DNA of 64,000 nt from Microvirga tunisiensis (GCF_009296175.1 NZ_VOSK01000009.1:1-64000), one strand, 5' to 3'; shown: positions 7,529-16,929, counted from the stretch's first letter. Made by a program: numbers and translations. Notes: a model not told the origin generated them from the letters alone.

Positions 7529-9244
7529 TTATGTTTCGCTGCTCGGGTAGAGATGTCGCAGATCGAGCCCATCGTACCCGACCTTCGCAATATCTTTGGC
7601 AAGCATGCTGGGCCGTGTGCCTGAGCCGTAATCGTCCTCGGTGCTACTGCTCGACCAGCCGCCCAGCTCCCGCACCCGATCCTGCGGGACTTCGGCGTTG
7701 CGGAGGGCATCTCGGAACGTGTGACGGAACGAGTGGAAATTCTTGCGGCCTTCCTGGATACCAACCTTATCGAGGAAATGGGCGAACCATTTGCTGAAGT
7801 TGTCGGAGATGTAGCCTGTGCTGGCGACCGTCAGCTCAGGGAAGAGGCGCGCTTTAGGTGGATGGTCGGCTCTAATCTTGGCCACGTATTCCAGAAAGCC
7901 GATGCGCCTTAATTCGGGGTGAACCGGCACGAAACGATGTCCGGCATGCGTCTTCACGCGCTTGAGCCCGTCCTCGTCCGATCGGATCAGGATGATGTCA
8001 GTTCCATCCTCGACGACAATGTCATCCTCACTCAGCTGGCACGCCTCGTTGAGGCGCATACCGGAGTAGAGCGAGATCAGTGGAACCCAAAAGCGGCCCC
8101 GTCGCGGCCGATCGGGTCCGGGGCAGGCATACCCCCGCTCGTCGTCGAGACAGCCCGTGTAAAGCGGCGCTGCGAAAATGCAGGCCAAGTCAGACGAGGT
8201 GAAAGGCAGGCGGCGGTCCTTCCGCCGCAGACCGTCGCCGGCCAGCCGCAGGCCGGTAGCCGGGTTCTTCTCGATCAGGTGCTCCTTTACCGCGAAGTCC
8301 ATCAGCGACACGAACGCACTCATGTAGCTGTTGGCTGTCGTCACGGACATCGGCTTGAGACCGCGCGCCTCGGCAAGCCGCAGGACCTCTCCCGTCGTTT
8401 TTTTCGGAAAGCGCTTGGTAGCGTTCGAGGGGAGCGCCTTTACCGTGTCGAGGAGTTTGCGTGCCTTCTCGCGGTCGATGGCGGTAACGAGGGTCTTGGC
8501 TCCAATAACTTCCTTGAACAGCCGGTGCTGAGCCTCTTGCTTCAACTTCGTCTTCGGGGAGGGACGCGGTCGCGTAGGATCACGGTCATATCTTTGTATC
8601 AGGTCGGACAGCGTAACGGCCGAGATTGAAACCGGGTTCACAGCCGTAACGGCAGATAGATTGGTGAAACGGTGGTCCAGAGGGTAAAGGGCGGTACGTG
8701 ACGAGCGGTTTATAAGCCGCCGCTCACTTTCGATCGTTGCTTCGTGCAACACACGAGCCAGCTTGGCACGCCACGGTGAAATGATACCCTGTTCTGCAGG
8801 GTCGGGAATGCCGACTTCTGAGAGAAGCGTCCGCACCTGCTCGTGAACGCTTGCGGATACCACCTCCCAATCCTCAATAAATCCAAGGTCTTCCTCGTGG
8901 ATTAGGGTCTCGTCTGGGTCGAGCTGACGAGAGGCATTCTTCTTCTCAGCTGCTACGAACCAGCGAGTAGCAAGTGTCCATACCTGCTCGTCGGTGAGAT
9001 CAATCGCGCGGGAGTTGCCGGCGGCCTCGTTGGATCGGGCTAGTTTGATGCGCGCATCGTCAAACTCAGCCTCAACTTTGAGCCGCTCAATCCGAACACG
9101 TCGCTTAGCTTCTGCAGCATCAGAAGTTTTAAGGGAGCGCCTGACCTCCAGTTTGCCAATTATTGGCCTGATCTCATCCGGAACACGCACCCTCAACCAA
9201 TAGATGCTGCCGCGAAGCTGGAGGTGTTCAGGACGACGGGCCAT
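7529..9244 (-). CDS. tyrosine-type site-specific integrase
   Basis: This 571-residue integrase catalyses insertion and excision of the island by tyrosine recombination. The N-terminus (LQLRGSIYWLRVRVPDEI) resembles the arm-binding or DUF6538-type domain of alphaproteobacterial phage integrases. A SAM-like core-binding segment spans about 225-340. The catalytic domain has the first Arg in SGMRLNEACQL, HSFR at about 504-507 and the likely nucleophile Tyr539 in TEDDYGSG. Length and motifs are complete. Its start lies 105 bp from the 3' end of tRNA-Ala, fitting use of the tRNA end as attachment site. Confidence 0.93.
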   Translation of the reverse strand: MARRPEHLQLRGSIYWLRVRVPDEIRPIIGKLEVRRSLKTSDAAEAKRRVRIERLKVEAEFDDARIKLARSNEAAGNSRAIDLTDEQVWTLATRWFVAAEKKNASRQLDPDETLIHEEDLGFIEDWEVVSASVHEQVRTLLSEVGIPDPAEQGIISPWRAKLARVLHEATIESERRLINRSSRTALYPLDHRFTNLSAVTAVNPVSISAVTLSDLIQRYDRDPTRPRPSPKTKLKQEAQHRLFKEVIGAKTLVTAIDREKARKLLDTVKALPSNATKRFPKKTTGEVLRLAEARGLKPMSVTTANSYMSAFVSLMDFAVKEHLIEKNPATGLRLAGDGLRRKDRRLPFTSSDLACIFAAPLYTGCLDDERGYACPGPDRPRRGRFWVPLISLYSGMRLNEACQLSEDDIVVEDGTDIILIRSDEDGLKRVKTHAGHRFVPVHPELRRIGFLEYVAKIRADHPPKARLFPELTVASTGYISDNFSKWFAHFLDKVGIQEGRKNFHSFRHTFRDALRNAEVPQDRVRELGGWSSSSTEDDYGSGTRPSMLAKDIAKVGYDGLDLRHLYPSSET

Positions 9245-9264
9245 AAGGGTTCGTGGGTCTGTTG

Positions 9265-9286
9265 TGTACCAAAGCTATGTACCAAA
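9265..9286. promoter_or_regulatory. direct repeat in the integrase promoter region
   Basis: TGTACCAAA occurs twice (9265-9273 and 9278-9286), 13 bp apart, about 20 bp upstream of the integrase ATG. Such repeats near an attachment site can be integrase arm sites or a regulator's operator. No binding protein can be assigned from sequence alone. Confidence 0.35.
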
Positions 9287-9348
9287 CAGCACAATGAATC
9301 CATTGAAATCAAACGTTTTTTAAAGAAATCAACAGCCTAAGTGAGACT

Positions 9349-9370
9349 TGGTGGAGCTGAGGGGAATCGA
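9349..9370. other. probable island attachment site (3' end of tRNA-Ala)
   Basis: The T-arm 3' half and acceptor end of tRNA-Ala(CGC) lie directly next to the integrase gene. Tyrosine integrases of this type usually recombine within such an end and leave a direct-repeat copy at the far island boundary. No second copy was found between 1 and 9348, so the other end should be beyond the left edge. The exact core is unknown. Confidence 0.5.
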
Positions 9371-9424
9371 ACCCCTGACCTCTGCAGTGCGATTGCAGCG
9401 CTCTCCCATCTGAGCTACAGCCCC
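9349..9424 (-). tRNA. tRNA-Ala (anticodon CGC)
   Basis: This 76-nt cloverleaf has the CCA encoded. The acceptor GGGGCTG pairs with CAGCTCC and includes the G3-U70 wobble that marks alanine tRNAs. The D-arm is GCTC/GAGC, and the anticodon stem CTGCA/TGCAG encloses loop ATCGCAC, giving anticodon CGC for codon GCG. The T-arm contains GGTTCGATTCC. It is the integration target of the island on its 3' side. Confidence 0.97.
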
Positions 9425-9606
9425 GGTCGATTCCATCGAGCCAAGTGGCGCAAGTTTTAGGCCTGCCGGCTTTGGTCTGTCAATCGGTCGGTGAGGGGCT
9501 GGAGATGGCATCGGGGCGGGAAGGGGCGGCCCTGCGAGGCGGTTATGGGTTGTTCAGCCCCGCTTCAAACGCTACATGAGCAACGCCGATCCCTGACAGG
9601 TTCCTC

Positions 9607-9897
9607 ATGCGCGCGCTTCTCAACGTCATTCTGCTGGCTCTGCAGCTCTATACCTATCTCATCGTCGCCTCGGCGATCCTGAGCTGGCTGGTGGCCTTCA
9701 ACGTGGTCAACACCCGTAACAATTTCGTCCGCTCGATCTGGAACTTCCTGGATGCGGTGACGGAGCCGGTCCTGAGGCCGATCCGGAGCATCCTGCCCAA
9801 TCTCGGCGGGGTCGATATTTCGCCCATCATCCTGATTCTGCTGATCATTTTTATCCAGAACCTGATCGTCGACTACCTGATGCCGATCGCCTTCTAA
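9607..9897 (+). CDS. YggT family membrane protein
   Basis: This is a 96-residue inner-membrane protein with two hydrophobic segments (about 5-30 and 65-90) separated by a conserved hydrophilic region containing [22 protein letters not shown]. The motif TEPxLRPIR and the length are typical of YggT/Ycf19 proteins, which are implicated in membrane or division-related functions but not biochemically defined. The ATG at 9607 has CAGG about 7 nt upstream. The DUF167 gene follows after 13 nt and folD after that, so these three probably form an operon. Confidence 0.9.
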   Translation: MRALLNVILLALQLYTYLIVASAILSWLVAFNVVNTRNNFVRSIWNFLDAVTEPVLRPIRSILPNLGGVDISPIILILLIIFIQNLIVDYLMPIAF

Positions 9898-9910
9898 AAG
9901 GGCGCGCCGC

Positions 9911-10228
9911 GTGGCCTGGCGCATCCGCCCCGACGGGCTCGAAGTCCGGGTCCGGGTGACGCCCCGGGGCGGGCGCGATGCCATCGACGGAGTCGAGGCT
10001 CTCTCGGACGGCAAGTCGGTGCTCAAAGTCCGGGTCAGGGCCGTGCCGGAGGATGGGGCCGCCAACGAGGGGGTCCGGCGCCTGCTGGCGAAGGCGCTCA
10101 AGGTTCCGGCCTCGGCGGTCAGCCTCGAGACCGGCGCCACGGCCCGGCTGAAGACGTTTGTGATTTCAGGCGAAGGCGAGGCGCTGGCCGCCGCCTTCGC
10201 CGCCTTGACAGGACGGACAGACCCATGA
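9911..10228 (+). CDS. DUF167 (YggU) family protein
   Basis: This is a 105-residue cytosolic protein starting at GTG. It has the family signature [14 protein letters not shown] near the N-terminus and [22 protein letters not shown] in the middle, where P-x-x-G-x-A-N is the hallmark of DUF167. Function is unknown in general. The stop overlaps the folD start by 4 nt (ATGA), indicating translational coupling. The yggT-DUF167 pairing is a common arrangement. Confidence 0.9.
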   Translation: MAWRIRPDGLEVRVRVTPRGGRDAIDGVEALSDGKSVLKVRVRAVPEDGAANEGVRRLLAKALKVPASAVSLETGATARLKTFVISGEGEALAAAFAALTGRTDP

Positions 10229-11127
10229 GCGCCACGATCATCGACGGAAAAGCCTATGCCCAGGGCCTGCGCGCCCGCATCGCCGATGCCGTTTCCGGCC
10301 TGTCGCGGCAGGGTGTGACGCCCGGCCTTGCCGTGGTGATCGTCGGCGAGGATCCGGCGAGCCAGCTCTATGTGAAGAATAAGGCGCGCCAGACCGTCGA
10401 GGTCGGCATGCGCTCCTTCGAGCACACGCTGCCGGCCTCCACCGGCGAGGCGGAGCTTCTGGATCTCGTCGCCCGGCTCAATGCCGACCCGGCGGTGGAC
10501 GGCATCCTCGTGCAATTGCCGCTGCCGAAGCAGGTCGATGCGCAGAAGGTGATCGAGGCCATCGATCCGGCGAAGGACGTGGACGGCTTCCATCCGATCA
10601 ATGCCGGGAGGCTCATGACCGGCGTGCCCGGTCTCGTCTCCTGCACGCCCTTAGGGTGTCTTCTGCTCGCGCAGTCGGTGCGGCGCGATCTCGCCGGGCT
10701 CAATGCTGTCGTGGTCGGACGCTCCAACATCGTCGGCAAACCCATGGCGCAATTGCTCATCGCCCAGAGCTGCACGGTGACGGTGGCCCATTCCAGGACC
10801 CGCGATCTTGCCGAGGTCTGCCGCAGCGCGGATCTCCTCGTGGCCGCCGTCGGGCGGCCCGAGATGGTGCGCGGCGACTGGGTCAAGCCGGGCGCCATCG
10901 TGATCGATGTGGGCATCAACCGGGTGCCGAACCCGGCTGCCGGCGAAGGCAAGACCAAGGTGGTCGGCGACGTGGCTTATGCGGAAGCGGCCAAGGTCGC
11001 TTCCGCCATCACGCCGGTGCCGGGCGGCGTCGGCCCGATGACCATCGCGTGCCTGTTGCGCAACACCCTGGAGGCCGCCTGCCTCCGGCGCGGGATCACG
11101 ATGCCGGCGGTGGATTTCGCCGCCTGA
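10225..11127 (+). CDS. folD: methylenetetrahydrofolate dehydrogenase / methenyl-THF cyclohydrolase
   Basis: FolD interconverts 5,10-methylene-THF and 10-formyl-THF using NADP, supplying one-carbon units for purines and formyl-Met. The 300 residues match the usual length. Signatures are [15 protein letters not shown] with the catalytic lysine, [14 protein letters not shown], the Rossmann segment [16 protein letters not shown], and [18 protein letters not shown] near the end. It overlaps the DUF167 stop by 4 nt. A 14-bp inverted repeat follows its stop. Confidence 0.97.
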   Translation: MSATIIDGKAYAQGLRARIADAVSGLSRQGVTPGLAVVIVGEDPASQLYVKNKARQTVEVGMRSFEHTLPASTGEAELLDLVARLNADPAVDGILVQLPLPKQVDAQKVIEAIDPAKDVDGFHPINAGRLMTGVPGLVSCTPLGCLLLAQSVRRDLAGLNAVVVGRSNIVGKPMAQLLIAQSCTVTVAHSRTRDLAEVCRSADLLVAAVGRPEMVRGDWVKPGAIVIDVGINRVPNPAAGEGKTKVVGDVAYAEAAKVASAITPVPGGVGPMTIACLLRNTLEAACLRRGITMPAVDFAA

Positions 11128-11132
11128 GCATC

Positions 11133-11163
11133 GATCCCAAAAGTGGATTCCACTTTTGGGATC
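11133..11163. repeat. inverted repeat after folD (AAAAGTGG family)
   Basis: GATCCCAAAAGTGG (11133-11146) and CCACTTTTGGGATC (11150-11163) form a perfect 14-bp stem with a 3-nt loop. It resembles the repeat at 16856-16900 and has no T-run, so it is probably a dispersed palindrome rather than a classic terminator. Confidence 0.75.
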
Positions 11164-11178
11164 CGTTCGACGGGCTCG

Positions 11179-11851
11179 TCAGTTCGCCGCGAAGCAATAG
11201 AACAGGCCGGCCCCGCCGGTGCCGCGCAGGGCGTCCTGACTGCATCCGCCGCGTGAGGCATGGGACGAGTTCCAGGACTTGGCCGGCGGCGACTCGTCCA
11301 GGCCCGTGCGGTCGTGGTGCCCCATCATGGCGGCGCCTTCGGTGCCGCTCTTCGTCCAGTTGCCGCAGGTCATGTCCTCGTTGCCGGTAAAGGTGGTGCC
11401 GTCTGCTTGAGAGCCGGTGAGGATGTCGTGCTGGGTCGGTTGGTCGCCGCGCCCCTTCACCATCTCGCCCTTCTCAGTGAGGGCCGTCTGCTTGGTGAGA
11501 TTGTTGCTGGCGCCGTGCAGGTCCACCACGTCCTTGGCGATGACAGTGCCCTTGGCGTTCTGCCAGGGGCCGCGTCCGATGCGGTCCTTCGCGTTCGTGG
11601 CCGTTCCGCCGCGACGGCTTGAGTCGAGAGATAGGCGCGCCACATCTTCCCGCGAATGCCGGCGGCTTCGGCCAGGGTCTGGCAATGCCGGTCCGCTCCT
11701 TCGAGGCCGCCGAGATCCGCGCCCTTGCCGGAACCGACGCTGGTGACGAAGAACGTGGTATCCTGGGCGCTCTGGGCCTGAGCAGCACCCATGGGAGCGA
11801 GGGCAAAAACCCGATTGCGGCGATAAGCCAACCGCCATTCGTTCCGCGCAT
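11179..11851 (-). pseudogene. lectin-like secreted protein gene with two frameshifts
   Basis: The true start is the ATG at 11851 (MRGTNGGWLIAAIG), with AGGAGG 5 nt upstream. Continuous homology then needs two frame changes. The first is at the T-run 11805-11809, after which the frame reads ALAPMGAAQAQ, a signal-peptide end, then TTFFVTSVGSGKGADLGGL. The second is at about 11600-11612, after which it reads NAKDRIGRGPWQNAKG and later CGNWTKSGTEGAAMMGHH. Each break is cured by adding one base. The joined product of about 224 residues resembles lectin-like exported proteins of Hyphomicrobiales. Either the gene is decayed or the sequence has two single-base errors. Confidence 0.75.
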
Positions 11852-11992
11852 TGTTTCCTCCTGTGATGGATTGAGACCGTCCTTGTTCGAGACGGACGGT
11901 TCTATAGACGATCCTGGGAGAAGAATCATTCCCTCCTCACGGCGTTTTGACGGCGGACAGGCAGGGAGGTGAGTTCCCAATTGCGTGATCGG

Positions 11993-12880
11993 TCACGCTT
12001 CCTTGCGCAAATGCTCGATGAGCTGTCGCGCCGAAGTCGGCAGATCCTTCAAGGACCGGATGCACAGGGTGAGATCGCGCGCAGCCCAGGCGTCCTCTAG
12101 TTCGACCGGGATGATGGCCGTGGTTCGGGCGGCGCGGCGGGCGGTGGTCTCGGGCACGATGCCGAGGCCCACGCCAGCCTCCACCATGCGGCAGACCGCG
12201 TCGAAGCTGCGCAGCTGCACCCGGAGGCGGATGGGCCTGCCGATGCGCGTCGCCTTGCCGGCGAGGAAGCGCTGGAGAGCGCTCGCCCGGTCGAGGCCGA
12301 CGAAATCGTGCTCCAGCACCTCGGCGAAGGAGATGCTGGGCCGGGAGGCGAGGGGATGACCTTTGGGCACCACAAGCACGAAGCGGTCGCTGCGGAACGG
12401 GTAGGTCTCGAGCCGCCCCGTGTCGACGGTGCCGGCCACGATGCCGAGATCGCCGACGCCTTCGGCGATCAGGCCGACGATTTCGTCGCTCAGGCGCTCC
12501 TCCAGGTCGATGGAGACCTGCGGGTGCCCGGCGAGGAAGGCGCCGAGCGCTTCCGGCAGGAACTCTGTCAGGGCGTTGGTGTTGGAGAGGATCCGGATCT
12601 GGCCGGTCAGTCCGCCCGTATAGGAGCCCAGATCCTCCCGCAGGCGCTCGGCCTGGGCGAGGAGGGCGCGGGCATGCTGGAGCAGGGTCCGACCGGCGGG
12701 CGTCGGGGTCACCCCCGCCCGGGTTCGCAGCAGGAGGGGAGCGCCGAGGGACTTTTCCATGTTGCGGATGCGGGTGCTCGCAGCCGCCAGCGCCAGATGA
12801 GCCCGCTCGGCTCCGTGGGTGATGCTGCCGGCCTCGACCACGTGCCGGAAGACGCTCAGATCGGTGAGATCGAATTGCAT
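11993..12880 (-). CDS. LysR family transcriptional regulator
   Basis: This is a 295-residue LysR-type regulator. The N-terminal winged helix-turn-helix (residues 1-60: LSVFRHVVEAGSITHGAERAHLALAAASTRIRNMEKSLG) is followed by a linker helix and a periplasmic-binding-protein-like effector domain (about 90-290). That domain includes SDRFVLVVPKGHPLA. It is transcribed away from sdhC with a 201-bp shared upstream region, so it could regulate sdhCDAB, itself, or both. The effector is unknown. Confidence 0.93.
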   Translation of the reverse strand: MQFDLTDLSVFRHVVEAGSITHGAERAHLALAAASTRIRNMEKSLGAPLLLRTRAGVTPTPAGRTLLQHARALLAQAERLREDLGSYTGGLTGQIRILSNTNALTEFLPEALGAFLAGHPQVSIDLEERLSDEIVGLIAEGVGDLGIVAGTVDTGRLETYPFRSDRFVLVVPKGHPLASRPSISFAEVLEHDFVGLDRASALQRFLAGKATRIGRPIRLRVQLRSFDAVCRMVEAGVGLGIVPETTARRAARTTAIIPVELEDAWAARDLTLCIRSLKDLPTSARQLIEHLRKEA

Positions 12881-13081
12881 AGTTATCCTTCGTCATTTGC
12901 GAAGGGAGATAAGAATAATTAAAAATTGTGCGATAAGCGAGCCTGTATCAAACTTCGCGGCTGACGAAGTGTGTCTCCTGTCGCCCGGTTGGGCAGAAGG
13001 CGCATTGCGGTGTTGCCGCGCTTCCGTTACGAACCATTCCAAACTACGGGCGGCCGACGTCGCCGATCAGGAGTGAACACC

Positions 13082-13477
13082 ATGGCTGAGGCGAAAGTGG
13101 CCCCGCGGCCCTTGTCCCCGCATCTTCAGGTTTACAAGTGGAGCTGGACGATGGCGATGTCCGTCGCCCACCGCATCACGGGCATCGCGCTCTATGGCGG
13201 CATCGCGCTTTTCGCGATCTGGCTCGTGGCGCTGGCCTCCGGCCCTTCGGCTTTCGACACCGTGCAAGGGTTCTTCGGCTCGCCCGTCGGTTACCTGATC
13301 CTGTTCGGCTATACCTGGATCCTGATGCACCATATGCTGGGCGGCGTGCGCCATCTGGTGTGGGATTTCGGCCATGGCATGGAGCCGGCGCAGCGCATCA
13401 ACATGGCCCGCTTCACCCTCGTCGGCTCGATCGTGCTCACGCTGGCGATCTGGGTCGTCGCCTTCATTGCTTTCTAA
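13082..13477 (+). CDS. sdhC: succinate dehydrogenase cytochrome b556 subunit
   Basis: This 131-residue protein is one of two membrane anchors of complex II, binding haem b and ubiquinone. It has the signature RPLSPHLQVYKWSWTMAMSVAHRITG, with S and R of the SxxHR-type motif contacting quinone and haem. Three transmembrane helices follow, with the haem-ligand histidine region MHHMLGGVRHLVWDFG. The ATG at 13082 has GGAG upstream and gives the usual length; a longer reading from 12971 is unlikely. First gene of sdhCDAB, 12 nt before sdhD. Confidence 0.96.
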   Translation: MAEAKVAPRPLSPHLQVYKWSWTMAMSVAHRITGIALYGGIALFAIWLVALASGPSAFDTVQGFFGSPVGYLILFGYTWILMHHMLGGVRHLVWDFGHGMEPAQRINMARFTLVGSIVLTLAIWVVAFIAF

Positions 13478-13489
13478 GGAGACCGGACC

Positions 13490-13906
13490 ATGGCCGACAA
13501 CAGGGCTGACACCCGCGTTTCCATGCGCACCCCGCTCGCCCGCGTGAAGGGCCTCGGCGCTTCCGGGCACGGCGTCGAGCATTGGTGGATCCACCGCATG
13601 ACGGCGGTGTCGAACATCCCGCTCATCATTTCCTTCGTGATCATCATCGCGGCACTGGCCGGCAGCTCCTACGAGGAAGCCATTGCCATCATCTCGCATC
13701 CGCTGATCGCGATCATCCTGATCCTGGCGGTGCTCTCGGTCACGAACCACATGCGCCTGGGCATGCAGATCGTCATCGAGGACTACGTCCACGACAAGGG
13801 CCCGAAGATCGCTGCCGTCATCGCGAACAATTTCTACGCCGTGATCGTCGGGGTGGCCTGCCTCTACGCCATCCTCAAGGTCAGCCTCGGCCGCATCCTC
13901 GTTTAA
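13490..13906 (+). CDS. sdhD: succinate dehydrogenase hydrophobic membrane anchor subunit
   Basis: This 138-residue second anchor subunit has three predicted membrane helices (about 42-62, 70-92 and 105-130). Conserved segments are [22 protein letters not shown] at the N-terminal side, read here in parts, and [18 protein letters not shown], which holds a haem/quinone-side histidine and the conserved DY. Together with SdhC it passes electrons from the iron-sulfur subunit to ubiquinone. It lies between sdhC (12 nt) and sdhA (11 nt). Confidence 0.95.
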   Translation: MADNRADTRVSMRTPLARVKGLGASGHGVEHWWIHRMTAVSNIPLIISFVIIIAALAGSSYEEAIAIISHPLIAIILILAVLSVTNHMRLGMQIVIEDYVHDKGPKIAAVIANNFYAVIVGVACLYAILKVSLGRILV

Positions 13907-13917
13907 GGAATTCTCTC

Positions 13918-15726
13918 ATGGCTCAAGCAACCAACGGCAAGGCCTATACGATCATCGATCACACCTTCGACGTGGTGATCGTCGGCGCCGGCGGCGCGGG
14001 TCTTCGCGCCACCGTCGGCTGTTCGCAGGCCGGCCTTCGCACCGCCTGCATCACCAAGGTGTTCCCGACCCGCTCGCACACGGTGGCGGCTCAGGGCGGC
14101 ATCTCCGCCTCGCTCGGCAACATGGGGCCGGACGACTGGCGCTGGCACATGTACGACACCGTGAAGGGCTCGGACTGGCTCGGCGATCAGGATGCCATCG
14201 AGTATCTCGTCCGCAATGCTCCCGCGGCCGTCTATGAGCTGGAGCACTGGGGCGTTCCCTTCTCCCGCACGGCCGAGGGCAAGATCTACCAGCGCCCCTT
14301 CGGCGGCATGACGACCGATTTCGGCAAGGGCACCGCGCAGCGCACCTGCGCGGCCGCCGACCGCACGGGCCATGCGATCCTGCACACGCTCTATGGCCAG
14401 GCGGTGCGCAACCAGACCAACTTCTTCATCGAGTATTTCGCCCTCGACCTGATGATGGATTCCGACGGCCGCTGCGTCGGTGTCGTGGCCCTCAACCAGT
14501 CGACCGGCGAGATCCACCGCTTCCGCGCCCATATGACGATCCTCGCCACGGGCGGCTATGGACGCGCCTATTTCTCGGCGACCTCGGCCCATACCTGCAC
14601 CGGCGACGGCAACGCCATGGTGCTGCGCGCCGGCCTGCCGCTGCAGGACATGGAGTTCGTGCAGTTCCACCCGACCGGCATCTACGGCTCGGGCTGCCTC
14701 ATCACCGAGGGCGCGCGCGGCGAGGGCGGGTACCTCACCAACTCGGAAGGCGAGCGCTTCATGGAGCGCTATGCGCCCTCCGCCAAGGACCTCGCCTCCC
14801 GCGACGTGGTCTCGCGCGCGATGACCATGGAGATCCGCGCCGGCCGCGGCGTGGGCAAGAACAAGGACCACATCTATCTCCACCTCGACCACCTCGATCC
14901 GAAGATCCTGCACGAGCGCCTGCCCGGCATCTCGGAAAGCGCCAAGATCTTCGCCGGCGTCGATGTGACGAAGGAGCCGATCCCGGTCCTGCCGACCGTC
15001 CATTACAACATGGGCGGCATCCCGACGAACTATCACGGCGAAGTGCTGACCCTGAAGAACGGCAACCCTGACACGGTGGTGCCGGGCCTGATGGCGCTCG
15101 GCGAAGCGGCCTGCGTGTCCGTGCACGGGGCGAACCGTCTCGGCTCGAACTCGCTCATCGACCTCGTGGTGTTCGGCCGCGCGGCGGGCCTGCGCTGCGC
15201 CGAGATCCTGGAGCCGAACGCCCGTCACGCTGATCTGCCGAAGAACGCCGACGAGCTTTCGCTCTCGCGCCTCGACAAGTTCCGTTATGCCAACGGCTCG
15301 ACCTCGACCGCGGACCTGCGCCTCCAGATGCAGAAGACCATGCAGAACAACTGCGCGGTGTTCCGCACCGGCGAGGTTCTGGAGGAGGGCCGGAAGCTCA
15401 TCCACGACGTCTGGAATGCGGCTGCCGACATCAAGGTTACGGACCGCTCGCTGATCTGGAACACCGATCTCCTCGAGACCCTGGAGTTCGACAACCTGAT
15501 CGGCCAGGCCGTGGTCACCATGGAGGGTGCCGCGAACCGTCAGGAATCCCGCGGCGCGCATGCCCGCGAGGACTTCTCCGAGCGCGACGACAAGAACTGG
15601 ATGAAGCACACCCTGGCTTGGCTCGACGACACCTCCCACAAGGTGACCCTCGATTATCGGCCGGTGCACACCTACACCATGTCGAACGACATCCAGTACA
15701 TCGAGCCCAAGGCTCGCGTGTACTAA
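13918..15726 (+). CDS. sdhA: succinate dehydrogenase flavoprotein subunit
   Basis: This 602-residue catalytic subunit oxidises succinate to fumarate with covalently bound FAD. The Rossmann FAD site is [14 protein letters not shown] (about 18-31). The flavin-linking histidine is in [11 protein letters not shown], and catalytic regions include [22 protein letters not shown] and the C-terminal [19 protein letters not shown]. The ATG at 13918 gives the standard start and length. An unrelated extension upstream overlaps sdhD in another frame and is not coding. Confidence 0.98.
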   Translation: MAQATNGKAYTIIDHTFDVVIVGAGGAGLRATVGCSQAGLRTACITKVFPTRSHTVAAQGGISASLGNMGPDDWRWHMYDTVKGSDWLGDQDAIEYLVRNAPAAVYELEHWGVPFSRTAEGKIYQRPFGGMTTDFGKGTAQRTCAAADRTGHAILHTLYGQAVRNQTNFFIEYFALDLMMDSDGRCVGVVALNQSTGEIHRFRAHMTILATGGYGRAYFSATSAHTCTGDGNAMVLRAGLPLQDMEFVQFHPTGIYGSGCLITEGARGEGGYLTNSEGERFMERYAPSAKDLASRDVVSRAMTMEIRAGRGVGKNKDHIYLHLDHLDPKILHERLPGISESAKIFAGVDVTKEPIPVLPTVHYNMGGIPTNYHGEVLTLKNGNPDTVVPGLMALGEAACVSVHGANRLGSNSLIDLVVFGRAAGLRCAEILEPNARHADLPKNADELSLSRLDKFRYANGSTSTADLRLQMQKTMQNNCAVFRTGEVLEEGRKLIHDVWNAAADIKVTDRSLIWNTDLLETLEFDNLIGQAVVTMEGAANRQESRGAHAREDFSERDDKNWMKHTLAWLDDTSHKVTLDYRPVHTYTMSNDIQYIEPKARVY

Positions 15727-15737
15727 CCAACACCCTT

Positions 15738-15830
15738 CATGGCCGGGCTCGCCCCGGCCATCCACGTCTTCCCACGCTGGAGCGGAGCAAAGGCGTGGAT
15801 ACCCGGCTTAAAGCGCCGGGCATGACGAAG
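15738..15830. repeat. palindromic repeat, family A, between sdhA and sdhB
   Basis: The element starts CATGGCCGGGCTCGCCCCGGCCAT, read as two arms of a hairpin. After a spacer it has a second pair, CCCGGCTT...GCCGGGCATGACG. It fills most of the 125-bp gap inside the sdh operon. Related copies occur at 17583, 20811, 27318, 29648, 29842, 40417 and 48507. Confidence 0.85.
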
Positions 15831-15851
15831 TAGAGGCAAGGTAAGACCTAA

Positions 15852-16634
15852 ATGGCCCAATTTACCCTTCCCAAGAACTCCCGGTACACCGAAGGCAAGA
15901 CCTGGCCGAAGCCGGCCGGGGCCGCGAACCTTCAGGAATTCCGCATCTACCGCTGGAACCCGGACGACGGCGCCAATCCGCGCATCGACACCTATTACGT
16001 CGACCGGGACGATTGCGGCCCGATGGTTCTCGACGCGCTGCTGTGGATCAAGAACAACGTCGACTCGACGCTGGTCTTCCGCCGCTCCTGCCGCGAAGGC
16101 ATCTGCGGCTCCTGCGCCATGAACATCATGGGCGGCAATACGCTCGCCTGCACGCTCGGCATCGACGATTGCGGATCGGGCTCGATCAAGATCTATCCGC
16201 TGCCGCACATGCCGGTGCTGAAGGATCTGGTGCCGGACCTGACGAGCTTCTTCGCCCAGCACGCCTCCGTCGAGCCTTGGCTCCAGACGGAGACGCCCGC
16301 GCCCGAGACCGAATGGCGCCAGACGCCGGAAGAGCGCTCGAAGCTCGACGGCCTGTACGAGTGCATTCTCTGCGCCTGCTGCACTACCTCCTGCCCGAGC
16401 TACTGGTGGAACGGCGACCGGTTCCTAGGTCCCGCGGCCCTGCTCCAGGCCTATCGCTGGCTTATCGACAGCCGGGACGAGAACACCGGCGAGCGCCTCA
16501 ACAACCTGCATGATCCGTTCCGGCTCTATCGCTGCCACACGATCATGAACTGCGCCAACACCTGCCCGAAGGGCCTCAACCCGGCCAAGGCCATCGCCGA
16601 GGTCAAGAAGATGATGATCGCGCGGGTCGTGTGA
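15852..16634 (+). CDS. sdhB: succinate dehydrogenase iron-sulfur subunit
   Basis: This 260-residue subunit carries three iron-sulfur clusters linking SdhA to the membrane quinone site. The [2Fe-2S] ligands are in [13 protein letters not shown] plus a later LAC. The [4Fe-4S] and [3Fe-4S] ligands are in [17 protein letters not shown] and [11 protein letters not shown]. Its start is 125 nt after sdhA, the gap being occupied by a family A repeat. A strong terminator follows the stop at 16672-16697. Confidence 0.98.
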   Translation: MAQFTLPKNSRYTEGKTWPKPAGAANLQEFRIYRWNPDDGANPRIDTYYVDRDDCGPMVLDALLWIKNNVDSTLVFRRSCREGICGSCAMNIMGGNTLACTLGIDDCGSGSIKIYPLPHMPVLKDLVPDLTSFFAQHASVEPWLQTETPAPETEWRQTPEERSKLDGLYECILCACCTTSCPSYWWNGDRFLGPAALLQAYRWLIDSRDENTGERLNNLHDPFRLYRCHTIMNCANTCPKGLNPAKAIAEVKKMMIARVV

Positions 16635-16671
16635 CGTAACGTCGGTGACGCTTCCTTGCAACAACTTCACG

Positions 16672-16697
16672 AAAAGGCGCCTCGGGCGCCTTTTTTT
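16672..16697 (+). terminator. Rho-independent terminator of sdhCDAB
   Basis: AGGCGCC, loop TCG, GGCGCCT, followed by a run of T. A GC-rich 7-bp stem with a T-tract 38 nt after the sdhB stop is a textbook intrinsic terminator. Confidence 0.9.
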
Positions 16698-16855
16698 GTG
16701 GTTTGCGATCCCATATGTCGAAGCCGAAACCATGTTGGCCTGGGTTCATATTCCTCTCTGTAGCCTGGGCTGACGCATCGTGCGGAACCGGAGGTCCGCG
16801 TCAGCGAAAAGTGGACCCGGTCTTCCGCGAAGAACGATGCGCCGCTTAAAGGATT

Positions 16856-16900
16856 GAGCATCGGACCCATAAGTGCACTCCACTTATGGGTCCGATGCTC
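16856..16900. repeat. 20-bp perfect inverted repeat (AAGTG family)
   Basis: The left arm 16856-16875 (GAGCATCGGACCCATAAGTG) is exactly complementary to 16881-16900, with a 5-nt loop. A partial relative (AAAAGTGGACCCGG) lies at about 16808, and another copy follows folD. This is the only notable structure in the roughly 230-bp gap between the sdhB terminator and the lipoprotein gene. Confidence 0.85.
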
Positions 16901-16929
16901 TAGACAATCACCCGTCCGAACGGACGGAC

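Noticed and set aside
1-9348. Second attachment-site copy inside the window
   Set aside because: No match to the tRNA-Ala 3' end (GGTGGAGCTGAGGGG) was found left of 9349.
11179-11980. Three separate overlapping minus-strand genes in the lectin region
   Set aside because: Each carries only part of one continuous protein; joining frames recovers one signal-peptide-led product.
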